A stretch of DNA of 64,000 nucleotides from positions 62,001 through 126,000 of the forward strand of contig JAURPI010000022.1 of NCBI GenBank assembly GCA_030835385.1, written 5' to 3'. The notes beneath the pieces were generated by a model. It saw nothing but the letters and a program-made list of their open reading frames with translations. It was not told the origin of the DNA and ran no database searches. Shown piece after piece: positions 7,836-15,725 of this stretch; positions within the stretch are counted from its first letter, which is position 1, and every line of letters begins with the position of its first letter. The position numbers were made by a program, and so were the translations under genes. The DNA comes from Alphaproteobacteria bacterium. Lineage in GTDB: Bacteria; Pseudomonadota; Alphaproteobacteria; Rhodospirillales; Rhodospirillaceae.

Positions 7836-9017
7836 TTATTTCCATGCGCCGTAGGTGTACCAACGGGCACTTTCACCGACCCGTGCAGCCCGGCCGTTTG
7901 CAACAGTAGGGTTGGTAACAGCCTCTTGAAAAAATTCTGGCGTCGATCGATCGAGATCGGGAATTGACACCTGCCAGAACTTATCTTGCGCGAATCCGGC
8001 GCCAGTCACCCATTCCTGTGGGTCGAGGTTGGTGTAGGTCTTATAAAAAGGCTCGTTATTATAATATGCGTCCCAATCGATATAAAACGCGTCGAAATCA
8101 TCCATGTTGGACACAGGCGTGAGTTCCGTATGGGCCATCATGCCGCCAGGTGCCAGCACCCGTTGGCACTCTTCCAATATTTTTGGGTACGCGGTGCGCG
8201 AAGTTTCATGAAAAATGATGCACGAGAAAATGAGATCAAATGACTCATCTTCGAAAGTCATATCTTCCGCATTCATCTGGTGAAAATGAATTGGTTTAGC
8301 CAAAGCTTCAGCGCGCGCATGACCGTATCGCAGGGATGGCGCACTGACGTCGATCGCATGCACTTCGGCTTCGGGGAAGGCGTCAACGAAGGGAACGGTT
8401 GACGTTCCGATAGTACACCCTAACTCTAAAATTCTTTTTGGTTTGAGGTCGGGCCAACGCGCTTTGATATACGCAGCCATGGTACGGGGGATGCCGTCCG
8501 CGAAGGGACCCGCTGCACCGCCGTTATAAACAAAGCGCCCGCGGTCATAGAGGGCGCCCTGGGTTGCGTCGTTGTCTGCTCGCTCGGAGTGATAATTGCC
8601 TGGCATGCGGTGAATATCGGCAGCCTCCAGATAACGAGGCATAGCAACATCGGAATTCAGGTTCAGAGAGCCGTAGTGTGCATTCACACCACGTACTCTC
8701 TCGTTCAGGTCAGGCTGAGCCCGCTCAATGGCGGGCCGAACCGAATCCCAGACCATGTCCTGACAATTGACCATCATTGTTGACCACGTCCGGCCGTAGT
8801 GGTCGGCCATCATGGCTTTGTGGATTTCCGTTTCGTTTTTGGGACTCCGCCCGTTGTCCTTTTCAAAGGCAGGTTTGACACGGTTCTCATAGACGTCTCG
8901 CATGCCGCCGCCGATTTGGTTCAGGATATGCATGCGCAAACGCGACACATAGTGCTGGCGGTTCATTTCATCGTGATTGCCGGTCACCAAAAAACCGTGT
9001 TCGTGTTGTAGCGGCAT
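7836..9017 (-). CDS. class I SAM-dependent methyltransferase, paralogue C
   Basis: 393 residues from ATG 9017; the longer frame is rejected because AGGA overlapping the stop codon of paralogue D is the ribosome site for this ATG and because MPLQHEHGFLVTG aligns with MPQQTEHDFLITG of D. It has ADIHRMPGNYHSER, motif I ILELGCTIG, AIDVSAPSLRYGHARAEAL, FHQMNAEDM, FHETSRTA and LAPGG. Same length as D and only 11 bp from it, so C and D look like the product of a tandem duplication. Acceptor unknown. Confidence 0.9.
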   Translation of the reverse strand: MPLQHEHGFLVTGNHDEMNRQHYVSRLRMHILNQIGGGMRDVYENRVKPAFEKDNGRSPKNETEIHKAMMADHYGRTWSTMMVNCQDMVWDSVRPAIERAQPDLNERVRGVNAHYGSLNLNSDVAMPRYLEAADIHRMPGNYHSERADNDATQGALYDRGRFVYNGGAAGPFADGIPRTMAAYIKARWPDLKPKRILELGCTIGTSTVPFVDAFPEAEVHAIDVSAPSLRYGHARAEALAKPIHFHQMNAEDMTFEDESFDLIFSCIIFHETSRTAYPKILEECQRVLAPGGMMAHTELTPVSNMDDFDAFYIDWDAYYNNEPFYKTYTNLDPQEWVTGAGFAQDKFWQVSIPDLDRSTPEFFQEAVTNPTVANGRAARVGESARWYTYGAWK

Positions 9018-9028
9018 GACGTTAAGTC

Positions 9029-10210
9029 CTACTTCCAGGCACCGTACATGTTCCACATCACCAGCTCACCCCAGTGGCCATGGGTGCCTGTGGCACTGTC
9101 CTCTGCTGCGGCATAGCGGGTGAATTCTTCATCTGGAACACTGCCGAAGTCGGGTGCGGCGATGTGAATATAATTATCAGCATCAAATCCGGCGTCGACA
9201 CAGGCATCGCCAATGTCCGTGCGCATCCACGTCGAGAGAAACGGTTCATTATTATGGTAGGTGTCCCAATCCAACCTGAACGCGCTGTAGGGATCCATAC
9301 CGTCGGTGCGCGGCACTTCCATGTGCAACATCATGCCGCCCGGCTTGAGAAGCCGATGGCTCTCTTTGAGGATTTTCTGCAGTCCGGTTCGTGATGTCTC
9401 ATGGAACAAAATGCACGACACAATGAGATCGAAGCTTTCGTCTTCGAATGATGTGTCTTCTGCATTCATTTGATGAAAATGGCAGGGCACACCCAGAGCT
9501 TCGGCGCGGGCGTGACCATAGCGCACACAGGGTGCCGCAACGTCGATGGCGTGCAGTTCGGCGTCAGGAAAAACATCGGCATAGGGCAACGTGTTGTTCC
9601 CAACCGTGCACCCCAAATCCAAAATTTTCTTTGGCCTAAAATCGGGCCAGCGGCGTTTGATCACTTCCGCTTGGCTGCGGCCATTGTTGTCACACAGCGG
9701 TCCAGCAAAACCGCCTTGATACAGATACAGGCCGCGATCGAACAACGCGCCTTGGCTGGTGTCGTTGTCGGTCCGTTCGGTGTGGTAGTTGCCGGGCATC
9801 AAATGAATGTCACTGGCTGACACATAGCGGGGCACCTCAACATCCGGATCAAGCGTCAGAGACCCGAGCTTGCTGTTGAGGCCGCGAACCTTTTCATTGA
9901 AGTCGGGTTGCGCGCGTTCGACGGCGGGCCGAACAGAATCCCACAACATTTCTTGGCAGGTGTGAATCATCGACGACCAGGTCTTGCCATAGGTGTCGTC
10001 GAGCATTGCTTTCATGGCTTCACGGCCATCTTTCGGGGCGCGGCCATTCGTCTTTTCAAAGGCCGGCGCAACCCGGTGGTCGTACACATCTTTCAGGCCG
10101 TCGCCGATGTTGGTCAGCACGTGCATTCGCAACGTTGAGGCGTAGGCTTGCCGATTGGCCTCATCGTGACTGCCGGTGATGAGAAAGTCGTGCTCGGTCT
10201 GCTGAGGCAT
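9029..10210 (-). CDS. class I SAM-dependent methyltransferase, paralogue D
   Basis: 393 residues; GGAG upstream of ATG 10210. It shows SDIHLMPGNYHTER, motif I ILDLGCTVG, AIDVAAPCVRYGHARAEAL, FHQMNAEDTSFEDESFD, LFHETSRTGLQ and LLKPGG. The roughly 190-residue N-terminal extension, shared with A-C, is well conserved and probably forms part of the active site or an oligomer interface. First of the four methyltransferases in the direction of transcription, 94 bp after the isochorismatase-family gene. Confidence 0.9.
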   Translation of the reverse strand: MPQQTEHDFLITGSHDEANRQAYASTLRMHVLTNIGDGLKDVYDHRVAPAFEKTNGRAPKDGREAMKAMLDDTYGKTWSSMIHTCQEMLWDSVRPAVERAQPDFNEKVRGLNSKLGSLTLDPDVEVPRYVSASDIHLMPGNYHTERTDNDTSQGALFDRGLYLYQGGFAGPLCDNNGRSQAEVIKRRWPDFRPKKILDLGCTVGNNTLPYADVFPDAELHAIDVAAPCVRYGHARAEALGVPCHFHQMNAEDTSFEDESFDLIVSCILFHETSRTGLQKILKESHRLLKPGGMMLHMEVPRTDGMDPYSAFRLDWDTYHNNEPFLSTWMRTDIGDACVDAGFDADNYIHIAAPDFGSVPDEEFTRYAAAEDSATGTHGHWGELVMWNMYGAWK

Positions 10211-10304
10211 GGCGCTGGTCTCCAGTTGATGACAGGAGCCATGCTAGCACGGCCAACCAGGGCGCCAAGCGGTGGTACCGGTGCGATCAAGGGGTAACCG
10301 GGAT

Positions 10305-10937
10305 TTAGAGCCCTTTCAGGTAGGTCAAAACCTCGTCCATACCTTTGACTTCGGCATATTTGGCCTGCAGATCAAATAGGTTGGATTCGTGCGGCCGGAC
10401 ATCACGGTCGCCGACGGCTTCCCGCACCACAATGGGGATAAAGCCGGACTGACAGGCGTCTAGGGTTGATGCACGGACGCAGCCGGAGGTGCTCCATCCG
10501 GTGATCAGCAGGGTATCTACACCCTCTGCTGCCAGTGTTGAGGCTAAGTTGGTGCCGAAAAAGGCGCTGGCATATTGCTTGGTGATAACCACTTCATCGT
10601 CTTGGGGTTCAAGGCCATCGACGAATTCGGCCATTGGGCTGCCGCGGTCGAAGTTCTTGAGGGCGGGCACCTTGCGATAAAACACGCCGCCATCTGCACC
10701 CCCGGGGGTGAATTCAACACGGGTGTAGACAATCATGACGCCGGCTTCGCGAGCGGCCGCCAAAAGTTTGCGGGCTGCTTCTGCGGAGTCTTCGACCCCC
10801 GCGTAAAGGCCGCAATCTTTTGTGATGTAGGCCTTGGCAAAGTCGATCAGCAGAAGGGCAGGCTTTTTCCCAAAGTCCAAAGCGCCGCCAAACCCGGCTT
10901 TGTCGTAATCTTGATCGAGATTCTTATCGTCTGCCAT
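10305..10937 (-). CDS. isochorismatase-family amidohydrolase (N-carbamoylsarcosine amidase-like)
   Basis: 210 residues with AAGGA upstream of the ATG. The Asp-Lys-Cys triad of cysteine hydrolases is visible: D32 in LLLIDFAKAY, K120 in VITKQYASAFF, C153 in STSGCVRAST. The TSGCVRA form, with VVREAVGDR after it, resembles N-carbamoylsarcosine amidase and related ureide or maleamate amidases more than true isochorismatases. It would hydrolyse a C-N bond in a carbamoyl or amide compound in the cytosol. It follows the CoA-transferase by 28 bp. A second family member lies at 21314. Confidence 0.85.
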   Translation of the reverse strand: MADDKNLDQDYDKAGFGGALDFGKKPALLLIDFAKAYITKDCGLYAGVEDSAEAARKLLAAAREAGVMIVYTRVEFTPGGADGGVFYRKVPALKNFDRGSPMAEFVDGLEPQDDEVVITKQYASAFFGTNLASTLAAEGVDTLLITGWSTSGCVRASTLDACQSGFIPIVVREAVGDRDVRPHESNLFDLQAKYAEVKGMDEVLTYLKGL

Positions 10938-10965
10938 TGTGGCGTTCCTTCTTTGCCCGCACCTC

Positions 10966-12168
10966 TTAGATGATGCCTTTTTCTTTGTAGTCGCCGATCT
11001 GTTTGTCGGTCAGTCCGAGGATGTCTTTATACACTTCTTCGTTGTGCTCGCCGTGGTCTGGCCCCGTCCAGCGGACATTACCCGGTGTGCGCGAAAATTT
11101 CGGGAAGGTGTTTTGCATCTTCAGTGGGCCGATTGTCTTATCGGTCACTTCGATGATGGCTTCGCGCGCCTTGTAATGGGCGTTTTCAAGCATTTCAGGC
11201 GCCCGGAAAATAAGGCCCGATGGCACGCCTGCGCCATCCATCAATTCTTCGAGTTCCTTAACCGTCTTGGTTTGGGACCAGTCGTTGATCAGATTGTCTA
11301 GTTCGGTCTGGTTTTCTCCACGGGCATGGTGGGTGGCATAGCGCTCGTCTTCGGCCAGCTCGGGTTGCCCCATGGCTTCACACAAGCGTCCGAATACGCT
11401 GTCTTGGTTAGCGGCGATCAGGAAGTCGCCGTCTTTCGCTTTATAAATATTGGATGGCGCCACCTGCGGCAGGATTGACCCTGTGCGCTCACGGATGTAA
11501 CCGGTTTTATCATATTCACTGACCAAGCTTTCCATCATCGCAAACACGGCTTCGTATATTGCGGAGTCGACCACCTGGCCTTTGCCGGTGACGTGCCGGT
11601 TGTGAAGGGCCATCAGCGCACCTAGGCAGCCGTAGGTTGCAGCCAGGGTGTCACCGATAGAAATACCGGCGCGGCTCGGCGGTGTTGAAGGATCGCCAAT
11701 CACGTAGCGCAGACCGGCCATGGCTTCACCGACTGCGGCGTAGCCGGCTTTGGGGGCGTATGGTCCGGTTTGGCCGTAGCCGGAAACGCGAATCATGATC
11801 AGGGCTTCGTTGATGGCGGATAGCACATCGTAGCCCAGGTTCCAGCGCTCCAGTGTGCCGGGCCGGAAATTCTCCAGCAGGAAGTCGGATTTTTTGACCA
11901 GCTCTTTGATGATCTCCTGTCCCTCAGGCACGCGCGCGTTCAAGGTGATGCACTTCTTGTTGCGGGCGAGAATTGGCCACCACAGAGACTTACCTTTGAC
12001 CAGTTCACGACCCCACTGGCGCATCGGGTCACCCGCTGTCGGTTGCTCGATCTTGATGACTTCGGCTCCAAAGTCGCCCATCAGTTGGCCGCAGAAGGGT
12101 CCAGCCAAAAGCTGTCCCATTTCAATCATGCGTAGTCCGGTAAGCGGACCAGTGGCCTCTTGCGACAT
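10966..12168 (-). CDS. family III CoA-transferase (CaiB/BaiF)
   Basis: 400 residues from ATG 12168, chosen over the upstream frame because GGAAAGGA precedes it and MSQEATGPLTGLRMIEMG is the usual family beginning. Visible are LLAGPFCGQLMGDFGAEVIKIE, NARVPEG, the catalytic Asp (D173 in ISIGDTLAATYG) and the C-terminal HGEHNEEVYKDILGL typical of the family. It moves CoA between two carboxylic acids. Divergent from the HMG-CoA-lyase-like gene across 280 bp, a spacing that suggests shared control. First gene of the long minus-strand run. Confidence 0.92.
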   Translation of the reverse strand: MSQEATGPLTGLRMIEMGQLLAGPFCGQLMGDFGAEVIKIEQPTAGDPMRQWGRELVKGKSLWWPILARNKKCITLNARVPEGQEIIKELVKKSDFLLENFRPGTLERWNLGYDVLSAINEALIMIRVSGYGQTGPYAPKAGYAAVGEAMAGLRYVIGDPSTPPSRAGISIGDTLAATYGCLGALMALHNRHVTGKGQVVDSAIYEAVFAMMESLVSEYDKTGYIRERTGSILPQVAPSNIYKAKDGDFLIAANQDSVFGRLCEAMGQPELAEDERYATHHARGENQTELDNLINDWSQTKTVKELEELMDGAGVPSGLIFRAPEMLENAHYKAREAIIEVTDKTIGPLKMQNTFPKFSRTPGNVRWTGPDHGEHNEEVYKDILGLTDKQIGDYKEKGII

Positions 12169-12448
12169 TGTGTACGTCCTTTCCCCTATATGACCGTTTA
12201 TGTTTCGGCCATGTTTTCCCAAGCCGTTGCCAGTTTGGGTGTTGTATTACGGCCTCTGTTCAACCACTGCCCCAGCAATTGTTCTAGGGTCAAGGGGTGA
12301 ACAGACCTACTCCGTGTTTAGCGACCGGCACGCGACGATTCAAGCGCCCAGCCTTGCAAAGGCAAGTGTCCGGACTAATATCGCACTTAGAGGCGGAAAC
12401 CTAGTTTCCTGCACGTTCACTATTCACTTTAACAAGAGAGACGTTGCC

Positions 12449-13360
12449 ATGACGCGCTCAGTCACATTGGTCGAAGTTGGTCCCCGCGATGGTATACAGG
12501 CCGAACCGACCATTTTATCCACTGAAGACAAAATCGAATTCATTACCCGCTCAATTGATGCGGGCACCAAGCGAATTGAAGTCACCAGCTTCGTGAACCC
12601 AAAACGGGTGCCACAGATGGCCGATGCGGTCGAAGTGTTGGCCGGGTTGCCCAAAGGCACCGGGTGTTCGTTTGTTGGCCTGATCCTAAACATGAAGGGC
12701 TACGAGCGCGCACGGGACGCTGGCGTCGATGAGGTTGGCTACGCAGTGGTTGCCACTGACGCCTTTGCCACCAAGAACCAAGGCATGACTTCGGCCGAAA
12801 CGGTGGAAGCCTGGAACACGGTTGGCAAGCTGGCGAAATCTGAAGGCGTTAAGGCTGGAGTGACCATTGGAGCCTCCTTTGGCTGTCCGTTTGAAGGAGA
12901 AGTGTCTCCTGATCATGTTGCTGATATGGCGAAACGCTGCGCCGAGTCAGAACCGGTTGAAATCGCACTCGCCGATACCATCGGTTGCGCTGATCCGATC
13001 CGGGTCACCGAGTTGATCGGTAAGGTCAAAGAGGCCGTCCCGGGCATGCCGATCCGCGTTCATCTTCACAACACTCGAAATACCGGCCTGGCGAACGCCT
13101 ATGCCGCCGTGGAAGCGGGTGTGGATTTCATGGATGCGTCGACCGGCGGTATCGGAGGCTGTCCATTCGCGCCACGCGCAACTGGTAATATTCCGTTGGA
13201 AGATTTGGTCTACATGCTCAACCGCATGGGTGTGGAGACGGGAATCGACATCGACAAGATCATCGCTACGGCTGACTGGATCGGAGACCGACTCGGGGGC
13301 GCTGTTCCGGCGATGTTGGGTAAGGCTGGGGTGTTCCCAGACGTCGCAAAAGCGGCTTAA
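12449..13360 (+). CDS. hydroxymethylglutaryl-CoA lyase-like enzyme
   Basis: 303 residues from ATG 12449 (AGAGAG upstream); the open frame continues 5' but without family similarity. It is a DRE-TIM metallolyase: R13-D14 in VGPRDGIQ, the metal-binding HLHNTRNTG, and the glycine/cysteine loop GGIGGCPFAPRATGN. Family members cleave HMG-CoA or related 3-hydroxy-3-methyl acyl-CoAs such as citramalyl-CoA to a ketone or keto acid plus acetyl-CoA. Near a CoA-transferase it could finish a branched-acid degradation route; the substrate is not fixed by sequence. Confidence 0.88.
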   Translation: MTRSVTLVEVGPRDGIQAEPTILSTEDKIEFITRSIDAGTKRIEVTSFVNPKRVPQMADAVEVLAGLPKGTGCSFVGLILNMKGYERARDAGVDEVGYAVVATDAFATKNQGMTSAETVEAWNTVGKLAKSEGVKAGVTIGASFGCPFEGEVSPDHVADMAKRCAESEPVEIALADTIGCADPIRVTELIGKVKEAVPGMPIRVHLHNTRNTGLANAYAAVEAGVDFMDASTGGIGGCPFAPRATGNIPLEDLVYMLNRMGVETGIDIDKIIATADWIGDRLGGAVPAMLGKAGVFPDVAKAA

Positions 13361-13572
13361 ACGGGCGCTTAGGGGTGGTCATCGCCTTTATTTTGCGTTA
13401 GTTGAGCGCCGCGGTCTCGTGTTGCGACGTCTAGAGTCGATTTAGCCAGATTGCTGAGTTAGGTTGTGGGGCCGTTTCTCTTTCGGTTTCGTTGAGGTTC
13501 GGGCGGTTGTTCAGCGTTTATCGTTGATGCAGCCAAATTAGAATAATTCAGATAAAGGGACGTAACTGCACA

Positions 13573-15702
13573 ATGTCGTACGTACTGGGGTGTGATGTCG
13601 GGGGTACCTTCACGGACTTACTCCTGATCAACGAGAAAACTGGCGAAACTTACCGGGGCAAGACACCGTCCACGCCGGCTGACCAATCAATCGGTGTGAT
13701 GAATGGCATCACCCGCATCTGTGAAGATGCAGGGATCAAGCCAACCGAAATCAGCGAACTGATGCACGGCACGACCGTGGCCACAAACGCTATCCTTGAA
13801 GGCAAGGGCGCGAATGTTGGTTTGATCGTCACTGATGGTTATCGCCAAGTCCTGCAAATCGGCCGGTCGTACGTCCCTGGTGGTCTCGCTGGCTGGTTGA
13901 TTTGGCCAAAGCCAACACCTTTGGCTTTACTTGAAAATACTGTCGAAGTGAAAGAGCGCATGGGCGCCCGCGGCGACGTCGTCCGTAAGCTTGAACCAGA
14001 CTCAGTTGTCGCGGCCTGCAAAGTATTGAAGAAGCAGAAGGTCAAGGCCATCACGGTCTCTCTCATGAACTCCTTTGCGAACGGAGATCATGAGAAGAAA
14101 ATTCGTAAGATTGTTGAGAAAGAACTGCCAGGTGTGCCTGTCAGCCTCAGCCACGAAGTGCTTCCCGAGATGTACGAATACGAGCGCACGCTGACGGCTG
14201 TTGCGAACTCCTACGTTCGCCCGACCGTTTCCAAATACCTCGGAAACCTAGAGAAAGCCCTCAAGAAAAAGACCGGCAAGTGCAAATATAAAGTGCTGCG
14301 TTCTGATGGCGGATTGATGGCGTTTGATAATGCCTCTGATCGTCCTGTGTCTTTGATGATGTCGGGTCCTGCGGGCGGTGTTGCTGGCGCGCTTTGGGTG
14401 GCCAAGCAATCCGGTTTCAAAAACTTGCTGACCTTCGATATGGGCGGCACGTCGACTGACGTGGCCTTGATCGAGAACGGCGATCCACAGCTCCGTCGCG
14501 AGACTCGCGTGGGCGACGTTACTGTCCGCTCCTCGTCTCTCGATGTGCGTACTGTTGGTGCTGGCGGAGGCTCATTGGCCCGCGTGCCGGAACTCACAGG
14601 CGCGCTGCGTGTTGGTCCAGAAAGCGCTGGTGCTGATCCTGGCCCGGCTTGTTATGGCAAGGGTGGAACTGAACCTGCTGTGACTGATGCCAACGTTGTG
14701 CTTGGTCACTTGCCGCCATCGCTTATCGGCGGTGAAATGAAACTGGATGTTAAGGCATCCCGCGCAGCCATTAAGAAGGCTGTCGCCGATCCGCTGAAAA
14801 TTTCTATCGAAGCCGCCGCTGAAGGCGTCATGAAGATCGTGAATGAGAATATGTTTGGTGCCTTGCGACTGGTGTCAATCGAACAAGGCTACGATCCGCG
14901 TGACTTCTCACTCATCGGATTTGGTGGTGCCGGTCCGCTGCATGCCAACGCGCTTGGCAAGTTGACAGGCTCTTGGCCGGTCATCATTCCGCCGGGTCCA
15001 GGTGTGTTGTGTGCATATGGTGACGCCACGACGCGTGTACGGAACGAAGCATCACAGACATTTGTGCGTCGTTATTCTGAAACGAATAACAAGGAAGTGC
15101 TGAAGATCTTTAACAGCCTCACCAAGACAGCGGCTCAATCGCTGATCAAGGAAGGTATCCCCAAGAAAGAACACCAGATCGTTTGGGAAGTTGATCTTCG
15201 GTATACGGGCCAAGGCTTCTCCTTGACCGTGCCGTGCAAAGTCAGCGGCTTTGACAAAAACGGTCTTGTCCAAGCGGCCAAGTCTTTCGATGCCAGCCAT
15301 ACCCGCATGTTCACATTCGCGCTCGATGCAGAGCACGAAATTGTTAACTTGCGCGCTATTGTTATGGGCGATGCACCGAACGTTAAGGCGGTTAAAGCAG
15401 GTAAGGGCACGGCCAATGCCAGTGCAGCCGTTATCGAAGACAAGCACACCATTTGGTCCGATGGCAAAAGCCATAAGGCCAAGATTTATGACCGTTCAAA
15501 ACTCAAGGCTGGAAACAAGATTCCTGGCCCAGCTGTAGTAACGGAGTTTGACTCAACCACAGTCATCTTGGCGGACTGCCAAGGTGAAGTGGATAAGGTC
15601 GGTTGTATTCTCATCACTCCCAAGGGTTGGAAGGGCAATAAGGCTAAGCCAAAAGCGAAAGCTAAGAAAAAAGCCGCATCCAAATCCAAGGCGAAGAAGT
15701 AG
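13573..15702 (+). CDS. hyuA: hydantoinase/oxoprolinase family, subunit A
   Basis: 709 residues. The N-terminal hydantoinase A domain carries the actin-like ATP-binding motif CDVGGTFTDLLL at 6-17; a second phosphate-binding region follows (FDMGGTSTDVALI), then GAGGGSLARV and the family stretch GPESAGADPGPACYGKGG. With subunit B this family performs ATP-dependent opening of cyclic amides (hydantoins, 5-oxoproline, caprolactam) or, in relatives, ketone carboxylation. Unusually, the last 20 or so residues are a Lys/Ala/Pro tail (KAKPKAKAKKKAASKSKAKK), which most family members lack. hyuB follows after 23 bp. Confidence 0.92.
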   Translation: MSYVLGCDVGGTFTDLLLINEKTGETYRGKTPSTPADQSIGVMNGITRICEDAGIKPTEISELMHGTTVATNAILEGKGANVGLIVTDGYRQVLQIGRSYVPGGLAGWLIWPKPTPLALLENTVEVKERMGARGDVVRKLEPDSVVAACKVLKKQKVKAITVSLMNSFANGDHEKKIRKIVEKELPGVPVSLSHEVLPEMYEYERTLTAVANSYVRPTVSKYLGNLEKALKKKTGKCKYKVLRSDGGLMAFDNASDRPVSLMMSGPAGGVAGALWVAKQSGFKNLLTFDMGGTSTDVALIENGDPQLRRETRVGDVTVRSSSLDVRTVGAGGGSLARVPELTGALRVGPESAGADPGPACYGKGGTEPAVTDANVVLGHLPPSLIGGEMKLDVKASRAAIKKAVADPLKISIEAAAEGVMKIVNENMFGALRLVSIEQGYDPRDFSLIGFGGAGPLHANALGKLTGSWPVIIPPGPGVLCAYGDATTRVRNEASQTFVRRYSETNNKEVLKIFNSLTKTAAQSLIKEGIPKKEHQIVWEVDLRYTGQGFSLTVPCKVSGFDKNGLVQAAKSFDASHTRMFTFALDAEHEIVNLRAIVMGDAPNVKAVKAGKGTANASAAVIEDKHTIWSDGKSHKAKIYDRSKLKAGNKIPGPAVVTEFDSTTVILADCQGEVDKVGCILITPKGWKGNKAKPKAKAKKKAASKSKAKK

Positions 15703-15725
15703 GGCAGAGGTTAGGAGTAAGAATT

